From contig JADNRV010000266.1 of NCBI GenBank assembly GCA_015499995.1, positions 1 through 64,000 of the forward strand: a DNA stretch of 64,000 nucleotides. Reading direction: 5' to 3'. Below the pieces are notes generated by a model. That model did no database searches, was not told where the DNA came from, and worked only from the letters and a program-made list of their open reading frames with translations. Below, piece after piece: positions 23,129 through 34,723 of this stretch (its first letter is position 1; each line of letters opens with the position of its first letter). The translations under genes and the position numbers were made by a program. Origin of the DNA: Flammula alnicola (lineage: Eukaryota > Basidiomycota > Agaricomycetes > Agaricales > Strophariaceae).

Positions 23129-23490
23129 GTAAGATGTAAGAAGTTAATGAAGGAACTTCTTATTAGATAGACAGAGAGACGTAGAGCGTATTAAAGTAAG
23201 AAGTAAACGATCGAACTTCTTAATAGACAGAGAGATGTAGAGCGTAGATGTAAGAAGTAAGTACAAAGAGACTTCTTAATAGACAGAGAGACGTAGAGCG
23301 TAGACTTAAGAAGTGAATACGAAGGGACTTCTTAATAGACGGACAGTTGTAGAGCGTAAAGACGTAAGAAGTAATACGAAGGAACTTCTTAATAGACAGT
23401 AAGACGGAAGAAGTAGCGGTATACTTCTTATAAGTGACGTTAAGTAATTCGGAAGATGATAAGACTGAAGAAGTAACAATATACTTCTTT
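23129..23490. repeat. Tandem ~57-bp repeat with palindromic AAGAAGT/ACTTCTT core
   Basis: About five units of 55-60 bp recur, each with the phrase TAGACAGAGAGACGTAGAGCG, then AAGAAGT, a 10-14 nt spacer and ACTTCTT. Every unit therefore forms a stem-loop. Two further degenerate units extend to 23490. No coding meaning is evident. Confidence 0.8.
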
Positions 23491-23771
23491 GAATTCAATA
23501 GACGATAAGTTCAACTCTCAGTTGAACTTGTATTTACAGATAGACTTAGATTCGCGCTAGTCAATTGATAACTTTAAGTGGTAATTGGTATGATGATATT
23601 TCAAGGGGAAACGGTCAGTTATTTATACTAATTCTATCTAGTGGCTGTGCTAGGACTTTAATGTGCTTTGAATAAGCGCTGAGAGTGTTATTGGTAAGAT
23701 TATTACTCATCTGCACAGTTATGATTATCAAGCGCGCAGCTTTGCACAGTCAAGCTTACCAAGCCCTCAGT

Positions 23772-24125
23772 TATGCTTATTGAGCGCTTATCAAGCACCT
23801 GGTTATGATTACTGAGTGCTTATCAAGCACATGGGTATGATTACTGAGCGCTTATCAAGCACATGGGTATGATTACTGAGCGCTTATCAAGCACATGGGT
23901 ATGCTTACTGAGCGCTTATCATGCACATGGGTATGCTTACTGAGCGCTTATCATGCACATGGGTATGATTATTGAGCGCTTAGCAACTGCTCATGGGTTA
24001 CAGTTTCTTGAGCGCTTAGCAACTGCACGGTTGTGATCATTTGAGCGCTTACCGTTTGTATGGTTACAGTCATCTGAACACTGAGCGACTGCATGGTTAC
24101 GGTCATCTGAGCACTGAGCGATTGC
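23772..24125. repeat. 32-bp minisatellite (GAGCGCTTATCAAGCAC)
   Basis: The unit GATTACTGAGCGCTTATCAA plus GCACATGGGTAT repeats at exactly 32 bp through the central copies (for example 23821 and 23853). It degenerates to the right into GAGCGCTTAGCAACTGC and GAGCGACTGCATGG forms. It is non-coding. Repeats are contiguous without unique spacers, so it is not a CRISPR array. Confidence 0.85.
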
Positions 24126-24510
24126 GCAGATGTCTCTCTGTACACATAGTATTGTTTAGGTAAGTGTCCCATCATGTGATTACAATAATATTATTATTAT
24201 TTTTGCTAAGTGAAGGTGAGCGGTTTGATTCAGAGTTTCACTCCAAACAAAGTCAGCGCCTGACAACGAGGGCGACGGGTTGCAGCAGAGTTTCAGTGGC
24301 TCACTGCCTGAACATCTGCTCTGCGCTCTGCTGCATTTGCGTGCGCCCTTCCAGTTGCACAAGGTATGTCGGATTACTGCCTTGTCACCACTGTTTGCTT
24401 ATAGCCTCTATTGTCGGCCCAGCAATGCTCGCTCGTCTGTTGTCCATGCTGGGGCTGGGGCAGCTACGCTGACTATGACCGTGTCTGTGATGAAGCACGC
24501 GTATTCACCG

Positions 24511-24532
24511 CAACAACAGCAGCAGCAGCAAT
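24511..24532. repeat. CAA/CAG trinucleotide run
   Basis: CAACAACAGCAGCAGCAGCA near the right part of the 4.1-kb insertion. Confidence 0.8.
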
Positions 24533-24944
24533 AGCTCGGGAGATAGATGAGCGGGAGCGTGTTGGTTGAAGGTTGGTTGCGTTTGCCCAGCGCGTACCAT
24601 GCATATTCACCCTAGCAAGCGACTGGCGCGACTGATGTCAACAGATAGTTAGCTTGTTAGCTGTATAGATAGTCGAGTTCGAATCAATTTGTTTCTCATT
24701 CTCACTCTTTCCTAACCATGAGCTGCAAAATTGGGTCATCTCAAGTAAACAACTACCTAGGATATAAATCCATATGTAGGCTATGTTGACTATTTTGCTA
24801 CAAGACTACAGGAGCAACGGAGATAAATGTAGCCATTCTGGGGAGCTACATTGTACAATATTTTAGGGGGATGTCGACCGGTCTATAAATGCTACAGATG
24901 CAACATTGTACAACATATACATAGGGTTTTTTCCTGATGTCAAG

Positions 24945-25200
24945 AAACCGTCGTTGTCCACAAAACCGGTGGTAGGTTCAAACACATCATACATATGCAA
25001 CTTCTGATGTTTTACCTAGATTATCTACGGTCAATCTTTAGGCGGAGCAATTGCGATTGATTGTCACGAAGCAGGTTAAGAGCAAGGTGGACAGTCCTAC
25101 GGAGTATGTAGTACCACCAGCGAAAGACGCGTTCAAGACTTTCAGTTTTGGCTCACATAGTAAGCTATTATCTTTCTTGGATCAACCTCTCACATGATAG
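24945..25200 (+). pseudogene. BEM46-like hydrolase pseudogene, 3' fragment
   Basis: Homology to the intact hydrolase at 41190-42504 resumes at AACCGTCGTTGTCC, passes the nucleophile-elbow coding stretch (GQSLGGAIAI), then jumps directly to the C-terminal KDAFKTFSFGSH part. About 350 bp are lost between two AGCAGG words, which suggests a microhomology deletion. The last exon is also shortened. With the fragment at 20641-20840 this is one dead gene copy split by the 4.1-kb insertion. Confidence 0.85.
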
Positions 25201-25418
25201 CAACCTGTCGACACGCTTATGGTTGTGTAGTAATAGGTGATCAAATTATCTGAGGGCTGTGTCCAGAGATTTCGAAAATTTCGCTATCGATGCACAACCA
25301 GGCAGATATTTACACGTGTAAAGGATTGAAACGGCTCTACAGCATCGAGAACTATATCAAAGTATTGTCGCGCAATATTGTGTGTGGCTTGCCTAATATG
25401 TGCGGTACGGATGAATTG

Positions 25419-27137
25419 TTAGAATAAAAATTCCGACTGGTGGTGGGACGGAAATGCAGCGGGAGCGTGGATGCCATCCGAAGCCGAAAAGGGACCTCTA
25501 GGTGGAGGAGGAGCATATGATAATTGAACTTGGAGGCCATCTTGTATGAGTGGTTCGAGTTCTTCTTTGAGTGGCAAATCCTGCTGTCGATTAAAAGAGG
25601 CAGACACTCGCTTGAGTTTCGCATGCGTCAGAAACAAGCCTCCCTTCCTCGACCTTGACTTGATGAAGGCCAACAAGGCGGCGTCGGAAAAACCTGCTGG
25701 AGAAAAGCATTCTAGCACCTCCAGTTCCCGAAGAATGTAATCCCCATTCGTTGTATTCAAGAGCTCGAGGAATTCGTCATCGAAACATTGAACAAGGTCG
25801 TGTTGGGAAGCCATGTCTACTGGGTGCGCATAGTTATTTGAAAGCGAAACCAGGCTGTGGCAATGCTGGAGGGCCTCCGTAAACTCTGACTTGGTAAAAA
25901 TTTGAAAGTCGGTAACGATGCTGCGTAATGTGTCTCCAGTTCGGCTGAGCAACCCAAGCACCCCGGCCATTGGTCCCGCAGAAGCCTCGGTATGGTATTC
26001 AAAATGTTCGAGGAGAGGAACTTGAAGCAGGTCAAAGAACCAAGATACACCGACTCCACAATCATGCATTGACAATGTCAAAAGATGTGGTAGCGATATC
26101 GAGGATATGAGAAGGGTGCCCGCGTCCTGTCCTAGCGTATGCGAAATCTCCAGCCGAACTTCTACGAGTTGCTTGCACATGACAAGGAGTGGGGCGATCT
26201 TGTATATTGTCATGTTCTCTGCGAGACCTCTCGAAGTTCCCTCCAGCGAGAGCTTAGTCAACTTCGTCCAGTTAAGAGGGAAAGTTGCAAACTCTTCGAA
26301 TATCCGGATGAAAGAAACCTGCCGCAGATGTGGTGCCCGAATTACTCCACTCTTCAAGCAGTTAATGATATCGGGTGATGAGTGCGGAAGCCAATGCATT
26401 GGTGGAGTGGTATTGATGATGGTGAGCGTCAAGGACTCTAGCAAAGGTACATCGGCGGCTGCAAGATTTGCGACGGGTTTAAGGTTAATAGCAGAAGTCG
26501 TTAAGCTCAACGATTTCCATCTAGACGAGAATGGCATAAAGGAAGCGAGAAGAGCATCGCAGTGAGTCTTATTGCCACCAGACGCATCAGCGTCATGCAA
26601 GGAGATGCTGAGGGGACATGCGCAGGAACGAGCAAGCCATTCTCGAGCGGCTGCACTCCGCTTCGCAACTAAATTGATGGTGTCCGTCTTATAAGCCTCT
26701 TCATCATAATTTCGATAGAAGAATCGGGAGCGGGAGAAAGGGGGGACTGGGATATGGATAGACGACCAAAGTTCTGGCGTTGAAAGAGCGATGCTTCGCC
26801 AGCTGCTGCAGATTCGGGCGAGGAGCACCGGAGCGTCGTGGTGGCTCATGAGTGCGTTGTGTTCCGTCGGAAGGCAGTGGCAAAATATTTCTTGGAGGAT
26901 ATCGATTGGGAGCCGTCGCACCGGTGAAATCAACGCACGGTATTCCTCGATTTCGCGTGTCAGTTCTTCATGTTGGCTGAAGAGCTCTCTGTATTCGGCT
27001 TTATTCCGCTCCATCGCCGCCTTCAGATTGGCCAATTTGAGCGCGGGTCCGGAAAGTAATTCTCCGATCTGAGCGATCTCTTCATCGGTGGGGACATAGT
27101 TGGTTCCAACTCGCGAGGAAAGGGAAGAATAAATCAT
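25419..27137 (-). CDS. F-box protein, left-arm copy of duplicated pair
   Basis: The 572-residue intronless frame starts at ATG 27137 (MIYSSLSSRVGTNYVPTDEE). This start matches the ATG of its paralog at 39259; an open frame extends upstream but has no ATG. A coiled-coil-like helix (about 20-68) precedes an F-box-like segment (RRLPIDILQEIFCHCLP, then LLARICSSWRSIALSTPELW, about 72-125) and leucine-rich repeats. It probably acts as an SCF substrate adaptor; the target is unknown. It lies in the inverted duplication, with homology reaching about 200 bp into its 5' flank. Confidence 0.88.
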   Translation of the reverse strand: MIYSSLSSRVGTNYVPTDEEIAQIGELLSGPALKLANLKAAMERNKAEYRELFSQHEELTREIEEYRALISPVRRLPIDILQEIFCHCLPTEHNALMSHHDAPVLLARICSSWRSIALSTPELWSSIHIPVPPFSRSRFFYRNYDEEAYKTDTINLVAKRSAAAREWLARSCACPLSISLHDADASGGNKTHCDALLASFMPFSSRWKSLSLTTSAINLKPVANLAAADVPLLESLTLTIINTTPPMHWLPHSSPDIINCLKSGVIRAPHLRQVSFIRIFEEFATFPLNWTKLTKLSLEGTSRGLAENMTIYKIAPLLVMCKQLVEVRLEISHTLGQDAGTLLISSISLPHLLTLSMHDCGVGVSWFFDLLQVPLLEHFEYHTEASAGPMAGVLGLLSRTGDTLRSIVTDFQIFTKSEFTEALQHCHSLVSLSNNYAHPVDMASQHDLVQCFDDEFLELLNTTNGDYILRELEVLECFSPAGFSDAALLAFIKSRSRKGGLFLTHAKLKRVSASFNRQQDLPLKEELEPLIQDGLQVQLSYAPPPPRGPFSASDGIHAPAAFPSHHQSEFLF

Positions 27138-28171
27138 GCCCTGTTTATCAATGAAGGAAGAAATTGAAGACACCTGTTGAGCATTACATCTATGCTGAAA
27201 AGGAAGCAAAGCACGTACTCGATAATGTGCGGTCGCCTGAATTTCGCTTATCTTCTACGATGCACTTCCAGTGGTGTGATTTGGGTGTGATATAAGGAAT
27301 AAAATGTCCCCCAAATTGAAGCAGTCCAATCTGACTGCTCTCGGATGTAGATGCTCGGAAAGGCGTCGAGGCAGCACAGTGCGGTATAGCGTTCCAGGCA
27401 AGGTTGATTGTACTGTACTATTTCGACCGATTATTCACGTCACGCATCACAAAGGGTCTTCTCAATGAACTGAACAAGCTTGCAACTGTCTCAAAAATGT
27501 GGAAAAAAAAACCTCTGCATGTGCTAGTCCATGCTCCATGTATTAGCCCCTCCATACAGCTTGCGCGCTGTCTTCATACGATGGTCTTTTCCGAGAACAG
27601 GTTCGACAACCAGCTCAACCTTGGATTTCTTGAAATTATCCTCCTCTTCAAGTTCAAGGCTCTTGATCAAATTCAACATCCTCGGCAGCGGATCATTGAA
27701 TTTTGAAATAAAGCATTCATTGGTAAGCCATATGTACAGCTCTGGAGTTCCAGACATCCGTTCCAGACATACACCATGGACAAAAAAATTCGTACTTACA
27801 TGACAGCGCTCGTGTTATGTCACCACGCCGTTCATCCAGTATACTGAAGATTTTGTGATAGCGACGTTAGGATTGGGATTCAATATTCAATCGTCGCTGC
27901 CCACCTTCCACTGACACCCCCGCCGACGATCCACCGTGTCTATATGATACAGCTAGCTTATCAGCACACCGCGCCATTGAAAGGGTACGAACGATGGTCG
28001 TACTTACCGTCTCGCTTCGTGCTCACCCGCTTCTATCCCTAGATTTCGACGCCGGAACCCGCACCACCCAGCCTCGATCGACACCAGAGAGCAGACATGC
28101 TCGGCGCATGTACGTTGCCCCTCTGGCTACATCCTCACACGCTGACGATTCACGAACCAGGCTCTTGATAG
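27138..28171. other. Intergenic with a fragment repeated at 37245-37370
   Basis: 27138-27365 is the duplicated upstream flank of the F-box gene. 27450-27600 recurs inverted at 37245-37370 (shared phrase TAGCCCCTCCATACAGCTTG). A minus-strand frame at 27524-27757 covers that repeat, but no family is recognised. A possible first exon of the gene that follows may end at 28109. Confidence 0.5.
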
Positions 28172-28883
28172 CGACGCCGTGACTGGATTGCTGTGGAATG
28201 CAGCGGGTTAGAACAGCAGGGCGGTAGCGACGAAGTAATCACGTACCCAGCGAGGCCAGGTAAGCCATCCGCAACTCCTCTGTCCCTCTCGACCATCGCT
28301 GATGACGTCCGCGTTTGTCTAGATCCCAGACAGCAAGTGGAACGCTACGGAGAGAGAGAAGGAGAAGGTAAGCACGCGTCTCTAACCCGCTCGCGACGCG
28401 ATGAACGGAGCACTCACATTCTGCACACACAGTGTATCGACGGCGTTTTCGTAGCCACCACCTGCCGCTCCGTATCCCTATCACCACACCCAAGCCCATG
28501 GATCACCCGCCGAGTCTCCGCCGTGCCGCCAAAGGAAAAGAGGTGTCGATAGGTGGCGAGAGTTCAAGCCAAGCCCGCGACGTGTTGAAGGCAGGGAACG
28601 CGCTGTGCCGCAATGCTCGCCCTTCCAGCAGCATCTCGCAGTCGGCGAGCGGGGGTGCTGGTTCAGACGTGGCTAACGTAGACGTACAAGGTGAGTGAGT
28701 GGCTATCCATGACCGAATACGACACGTACTGCATATTGAATACTCGCTTCGCCCCTCTCACCATCGCCGCCCCACGGATTCATCGAATCCACCCCCGAAC
28801 CCTGCCTGCGATCCATCTATCGTCGACTAGCCGTCCATGCACCTCCAGAGCGGCCCAAACGAAGCCCTGCCTCGCCGTGCTGA
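28172..28883 (+). CDS. Tentative multi-exon Ser/Arg-rich protein (3' exons)
   Basis: Four exons can be joined in one frame across three canonical introns: 28172-28259, 28323-28367, 28433-28690 and 28831-28883 (TGA). Donors are GTAAGC, GTAAGC and GTGAGT. The translated pieces are polar, for example GLEQQGGSDEVITYPARP, RQQVERYGEREGE and PPSLRRAAKGKEVSIGGESS, ending PERPKRSPASPC. A further exon ending at 28109 would also fit in phase, but no ATG was found. No family is recognised. Phase agreement over three introns is the only support, and chance is possible. Confidence 0.35.
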
Positions 28884-30180
28884 TAGATCTTGTCGTTTAC
28901 TCACTATCTAGTAGATCGTACAATGCACGAGCAGTTAGTACGCATGCACCTCCGAACGCATATACTCACGAAATACTCACTTTGTCTGTAGCGGCTTTCG
29001 CGGCTACGCCTTCCTTCCTTCCGCTGCTCTCGCCTGCGACTGCGACCGTAAGAATGCTGGCGTGGGCGCCGACAGCGACGACGAGGGACGGTGTTTGCGA
29101 CATTGGACGGGGCGAGGGTGCGAAGGCGGAGGGCTGTGCTTTCGAGTTGTCGGCTTTCCATGTGTCGTTGGGCCTGCAAGGAGGAAAAGGTATGTGAGCA
29201 TCTGTATCAAGATACGTACGTAGCGAGAGTGGCTTACCGACTGGCTCAACGCGTGGCTTCGTTAGCTGCTCCGATTCTCCTTGCCTTATCGCTGCTTCAT
29301 CCGTTTCGTTTTGCTCAGACGGCTTCTCGTCACGTCTCTAGCTGACGAAAAACACTGGTAAGTGGGGTAGGGCGGAGCGGAGACGTGTATAACTGACCTT
29401 TTGGGGGGTTTCAATGCATATACGGGTGTATCGACGATGGGACAGTGTGTTATGGGGACGGTACGTCGTCGTCCTGTCCCTCGTCGTTGTTGCGGGCACT
29501 GACAGTGCGCTCGTTGGTGCGATCTTGCTTAGGGTTGGCCGTAGACGACATGTGGTGTGAAGGGATGGCGGCAGGTCGTGGTTTGGATGGGCAGAGTGGG
29601 ACGGATAACTTGTGCCGTCCTGATTTGAATGTCGGGCAATACAGAGATGGTGTCGAGAGATGGGTAGGGGATGGGTCTAATACAATGAGAGGGCGGACAT
29701 TAGATGGCGAGAGAATCAGATATGGTGATAAGGAGATGACATTGGACTGACCTGGGGGTATTCGGCGGGTCGTCGCTGCACTCTGGCTGAGTTATCGCGG
29801 CTCGTTTGCAGATGTCGCCTCGTGTGTAGACCTAGGCTACGAAATGACGCGCACACGTCATGCTGGTGTGGAGAAGATGCAAAGGAGGGATGGTGTTGAA
29901 TGGAGCTGTAGGACGTGGGAGAGGGAAAGGATCCATTGAGATGTGTTGGAAGGGCAGAGCGAGGCAGTAGTACGTGCAAGAGGGTTGTGTATGCGTCGAT
30001 TGATGGAATGATTAGATATCTTGACCAAGGAGAATGCCGGGATGCGAAAAGGCCGAAGCCCGCTTTGTCATGTGGGCAGGGGATGCGTCATCCTTGGACA
30101 GCACGCACTGTCAATTTTGTTTTTCTCTTTCTGTTACATACCAGCGACGGTCTTCGTCTCTTCTGGTGATTTGCACCACC
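28884..30180. other. Upstream region of the Lon gene
   Basis: No supported gene. 29690-29905 recurs, inverted and diverged, at 36979-37200. The last 180 bp before the Lon ATG, including GATGGAATGATTAGATATCT, recur upstream of the truncated Lon copy at 38671, so proximal promoter sequence was part of the duplication. Confidence 0.5.
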
Positions 30181-33100
30181 ATGAGCCGTCTCGTTGCTCT
30201 CTTCCGGTCCGTTCCGGCTCTGCGACCTGGGCTGAATCCTCGCATCTCACCACAACCGCGGCTGTTTTCTGTGTCGTCTGCTGTGCTCGTGCGCAATGCA
30301 ACCACACTCAAGGCCCCTCGATGGATCAACGCAAAGGCCACTCAAGACGCTCCTCCTTCTGCGAATAAGGATGGCCAGGACCCGGGTGACAACAACGACG
30401 AATCAGAAGACACCGTCGACAACCCGGACTCTCCCCCAAAGCCATCCTCAGAGCCCTCCTCTGCGCCCTCGACATCCTCCTCTGACGGCTCCTCCACACA
30501 CGACACTCCCTCTGCACCCTCGTCCCCTTCCTCGTCCCCTCCCCCGGCCAATTCCCACTCCAACGCTCCCTCCACTCCGGGCTCCATCGCGAAACAGTCC
30601 GTGCCCGAGATCTACCCGCAGGTCCTCGCGCTGCCCATCGCGCGCCGGCCCCTCTTCCCCGGGTTCTACAAAGCCGTCGTCATCCGCAATCCCGCGGTCG
30701 TCGCTGCCATCAAGGAGATGATGAAGCGCGGGCAGCCGTACCTCGGTGCGTTCCTGCTGAAGGACGAAAACGCGGACAGCGATGTCATCACGGACATCAA
30801 TGCCGTGCACTCGGTGGGGGTGTTCGCGCAGATTACCAGCGTGTTCGCTGCGGCTGCTACTGGGGGTCGAGGTGCGGGTGGTGTAGGGGAAGGAGAGGAG
30901 AAGGAGGAGGGGTTGACGGCGGTGTTGTATCCGCATAGGCGGATTAGGATTACGGAACTGGTTAAGGCTGGAGGGGCGAAGATCGAAGAGGTCGAGCAGC
31001 AGGAGGAACCGCAGACGGTGGAGCCGCCTACGCCCCCGCCTACGCCGCCCCCACAGCTCACGGAAACGACTGCACCAGGTATGTTTGTTTTCATTTCAAT
31101 TTCTAATCTAACTATTCCTACAGGCCCCGTCCAAACCGCGTTCCTGCACTCGCACGACATCTCGATCGTGAACGTCGAGAACCTGCACACACAACCCTAC
31201 GCCAAAGACGACCAATACATCCGCGCCTTCATGTCCGAAATCGTGTCCGTGTTCAAAGACATCGCGCAGCTGAACCCGCTATTCCGGGACCAGATCACGA
31301 ACTTCTCGATTAACCAGGTCGCGGCAAACGTGTTCGACGAGCCGGACAAGCTGGCGGACTTTGCTGCTGCGGTGTCGACGGGGGAGGTGGGGGAGCTGCA
31401 AGCTGTGCTGGAGAGTCTGGTGGTGGACGATCGGCTGAGGAAAGCGTTGTTGGTGCTGAAGAAGGAGCTGATCAATGCGCAGCTGCAGTCCAAGTTATCG
31501 AGGGACGTGGATAGTAAAATCGCCAAAAGACAGCGGGAATATTACCTGATGGAGCAGCTGAAAGGGATCAAGAAGGAGCTTGGGATGGAGAGCGATGGGA
31601 AGGACCGGTTGATCGAGAAGCTGAGGGAGCGCGCGGCGGGGTTGCGGATGCCGGAGGGCGTGAGGAAGGTGTTCGAGGAGGAGATTAACAAGTTGCAGGG
31701 ACTGGAGCCGGCGGCGAGCGAGGCGAATGTGACGCGGAATTATTTGGATTGGTTGACTCAGGTGCGTTTGCGTTCTCTTTTCTTCTCTTTTCCTCGCTTG
31801 CTAACACCTTTCGTTATACCCACAGATCCCCTGGGGTCGGCACACCCCCGAAAACTTCTCGATCCCGCACGCCTCGCAGATCCTGGACGAAGACCACTAC
31901 GGCCTCGCGGACGTCAAGTCCCGCATCCTCGAGTTCCTCGCCGTCGGGAAGCTGCGCGGCACCGTCCAAGGAAAAATCATCTGTCTAGTCGGTCCGCCGG
32001 GGGTGGGGAAGACGAGTATCGGAAAGAGCATCGCGCGGGCGTTGGGGCGCCAGTTTTTCAGGTTTAGTGTGGGCGGGCTGACGGACGTGGCGGAGATCAA
32101 GGGGCATAGGAGGACATATGTTGGGTGCGTTGCGTGTTTCTCGTTTCTCTCTGTCCGTTGGAATGCTGACTGACCACAACGATGCGCAGAGCGCTGCCAG
32201 GCAAGATCATCCAAGCCCTCAAGCGCGTCGAGACCGAGAACCCCCTGGTTTTGATCGACGAGGTGGACAAGATCGGACGAGGCATCAATGGAGATCCGGC
32301 GAGTGCGTTGTTGGAGATGCTGGACCCGGAGCAGAATAGTAGTTTCCTGGACCACTAGTGAGTCGTGTTCCTTTCTCTCTCTCATCTGGTCGTCTCTCTT
32401 CCTTCTGTGATGGGAGAAAAGGAGAAAGAGAAAGGAAGAGGCAAATTACTGACAGACAAACGTCGCTAGTATGGACGTCCCCGTCGACCTCTCGCGCGTC
32501 CTCTTCGTATGCACTGCCAACAACCTCGACACGATCCCCGCCCCGCTCCTCGACCGCATGGAGGTCCTCGAAGTCTCGGGCTACGTCTCCGAGGAAAAGG
32601 CCGTCATCGCCTCACGCTATCTGGGTCCGCAGGCGAAGGAGGGCTCAGGGCTAGGCGGCGCGGACGTCGTTTTGGACGAGGGCGCTGTGGATGTGTTGAT
32701 CAAGTATTATTGTAGGGAGAGCGGGGTTAGGAATTTGAAGAAGTATATCGAGAAGGTGTGTTTTTATGCTTGTTGTTGGGTCGTTTGGGTTATGGGTGAA
32801 AATGGGAAGGAAAATGCGGAGGCTGATGATGGTTTTTTTTTTGGTAGATTTATAGGAAGGCGGCGCTGAAGCTCGTTGAGGATCTTGGGGAGGGTGCGTT
32901 GCCTGAGCCTGCAGTCGCTGCTGCTACAGCTACAGCTGCAGGCGCGGATGCAACTGCCACCTCGACGGCGACGGCGACAGCGACGGAGACGGACCAAGAA
33001 GGACAAGAAAAAGCACAAGTCCCGCCTACGCCTGTCATCGACAGCGTCGAGTCACAAGAGCCACCACCGAACGACCCCACCGTGCACCCCATCGAGTCTT

Positions 33101-34059
33101 CCCCATCCTCAACTACCTCCAACACCTCCACCCAATCCTCCACTCCAACCTCAGCTGAACAGTTGCACGAGCACCACGACCGCAAGCCCATCACCACCGC
33201 CGACCGGCAGCCCATGCACATCCCCTCATCCGTGCACGTCCGCATCACGCCCGACAACCTGAAAGACTACGTCGGGCCGCCGATATACCAGAAGGATCGG
33301 ATGTACACGCACGCGCCGCCGCCTGGGGTCAGCACCGGATTGGGGTATTTGGGCAATGGGAGCGGGGCGGTTATGCCTGTCGAGGCTATGGTGCGTGTTT
33401 TTCCTCTCTTCGCTTTCCATCGTATGTGAATTAATTATGGGTGATCATTCATGGCAGAGCATGCCAGGCAAAGGCGCGCTGCAGCTAACCGGCAAACTCG
33501 GCGAGGTCATCCGAGAGAGCGCCCAGATCGGGCTGTCGTGGGTGCGCGCGCATGCGTTTGAGCTTGGGATAACGAAGTCGCCCGAGGAGCAGTTCCTGAC
33601 GGATCGGGACGTGCATGTGCACATGCCGGAGGGGAGTATCGGGAAGGAGGGCCCGAGCGCGGGCACGGCGATTCTCGCGGCGTTTGTTAGTTTGTTCACG
33701 AGGACGCGGATCGATCCTGATATCGGTTCGTCTTTTCACTGTTTCTTCTTTTTCTCTCTATTCTCGTTGACGTATTCTCACGAACCTGCAACCGAACAGC
33801 AATGACAGGCGAGATCTCGCTCGTCGGCCAAGTCCTCCCTGTCGGCGGCCTCAAAGAGAAGATCCTCGCCGCCCACCGCGCGGGTATCAAGACCATCATC
33901 GCGCCCGCGGCGAACCGCGCGGACATTGAGGAGAACGTGCCCGACAGCGTGAAGACGGGCATCAGGTTCGTGTATGTGGAGAACGTGAGCGAGGTGCTGG
34001 AGGAGGTGTTTAAAGGGGAGGAGGTGGTGAGGAGGTGGGGCGAGAGGGTGGAGTCTTGA
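30181..34059 (+). CDS. PIM1: Mitochondrial Lon protease (PIM1-type)
   Basis: This is an ATP-dependent serine protease of the mitochondrial matrix. Eight exons: 30181-31078, 31124-31761, 31826-32124, 32190-32357, 32470-32755, 32848-33390, 33458-33725 and 33800-34059, giving about 1,119 residues, close to the fungal family size. The start gives an Arg-rich presequence ([15 protein letters not shown]), followed by a Pro/Ser-rich linker and the LON substrate-binding domain (about 140-400). The AAA+ module has Walker A GPPGVGKT near 568 and Walker B VLIDEVDK near 632. The protease domain has catalytic Ser in GPSAGT (about 1011) and Lys in VGGLKEK (about 1052). A disordered insert precedes the protease domain (exon 6). 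A truncated copy lies inverted at 37465-38671. Confidence 0.96.
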
Positions 34060-34630
34060 TTTGTGGTTGGGGTTTTGCCGCCGTTGATGTGCGTGACGGA
34101 CGACGCCTTGTCCGTTTCTTGCATACGCGTTACGATCGACCATATGTATGCCTGCGGTGCTTGCGGTGCTTGCGGCCTCGGTGGAAGCTTTAGATCCACG
34201 GCAACTCGACCGTGCATTTGCGTACCAACCGACTTGAGGACGAGTAGACGGTAAAAACACGCAACATATTGACTGATAAATATATACATATCTACCATCC
34301 TTTTTACTTATTTACTCGCTCGCACAGAACTAGTTAGTTATTATCACCACCCGTGTATTGTAGACGCTCTTCGATTCCAACCCAACTCATGCATTTAATA
34401 CATTTACATATACTTACCTGCATAGATTCGTTGGAGAAGCTGCAGTGATTCAGGGTGCCAAACGTCAGATCTGTAGTTTGTCAATGAGAGAATGTACAGT
34501 TTTGCGCGCGTCCTTTATTTAGTTCCACTTGACGATGGTCACTACTTAGATAGCTGTAACACTCCCATCGGCACCGCCCTGATATTTTTATCCACCGCGC
34601 GTCCAGCAGTAGTCAGCTGCGGGCTGCAGA

Positions 34631-34640
34631 TATATAAAAG
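34631..34640 (+). promoter_or_regulatory. TATA box of the CipC-like gene
   Basis: TATATAAAAG lies 84-93 bp before the ATG at 34724, a normal distance for a strongly induced fungal gene. Confidence 0.65.
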
Positions 34641-34723
34641 GGATCAACGCGCTATCTGATCCTCGTTCTCTCTTCTCGGTCTCTACACCCACTAGGCTAC
34701 CCGCACACATACTCGTTATAGCC

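Larger units (their letters stand above)
20841..24940. mobile_element. 4,100-bp insertion with 14-bp inverted ends
   Basis: The segment starts with ACATCAGGAAAAAA (20841-20854) and ends with the exact reverse complement (24927-24940). It sits precisely between two parts of a hydrolase pseudogene that are contiguous in the paralog, which defines it as an insertion. I see no clear target duplication: left flank GTGCTAA, right flank CAAGAAACC. No transposase-like frame was recognised. Inside are opposed AGTCA/TGACT arrays, a palindromic 57-bp tandem repeat, a 32-bp minisatellite and microsatellites. It is either a non-autonomous DNA transposon or a composite of nested insertions. Confidence 0.7.

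Noticed and set aside
23772..24125. CRISPR-like regular repeats
   Set aside because: Repeats are contiguous 32-bp units without unique spacers, in a fungal nuclear context with no cas genes.
20841..24940. Helitron interpretation of the 4.1-kb insertion
   Set aside because: It has clear terminal inverted repeats and lacks a TC start, a CTRR end and a terminal hairpin.
27138..27209. N-terminal extension of the left-arm F-box protein
   Set aside because: The extension has no ATG and corresponds to upstream sequence in the paralog, which starts at the equivalent of 27137.
30326..34298. Long open frames antisense and out of frame to the Lon gene
   Set aside because: They mirror GC-rich coding sequence with strong third-position bias. 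The sense strand has the full Lon motifs and consistent splicing.
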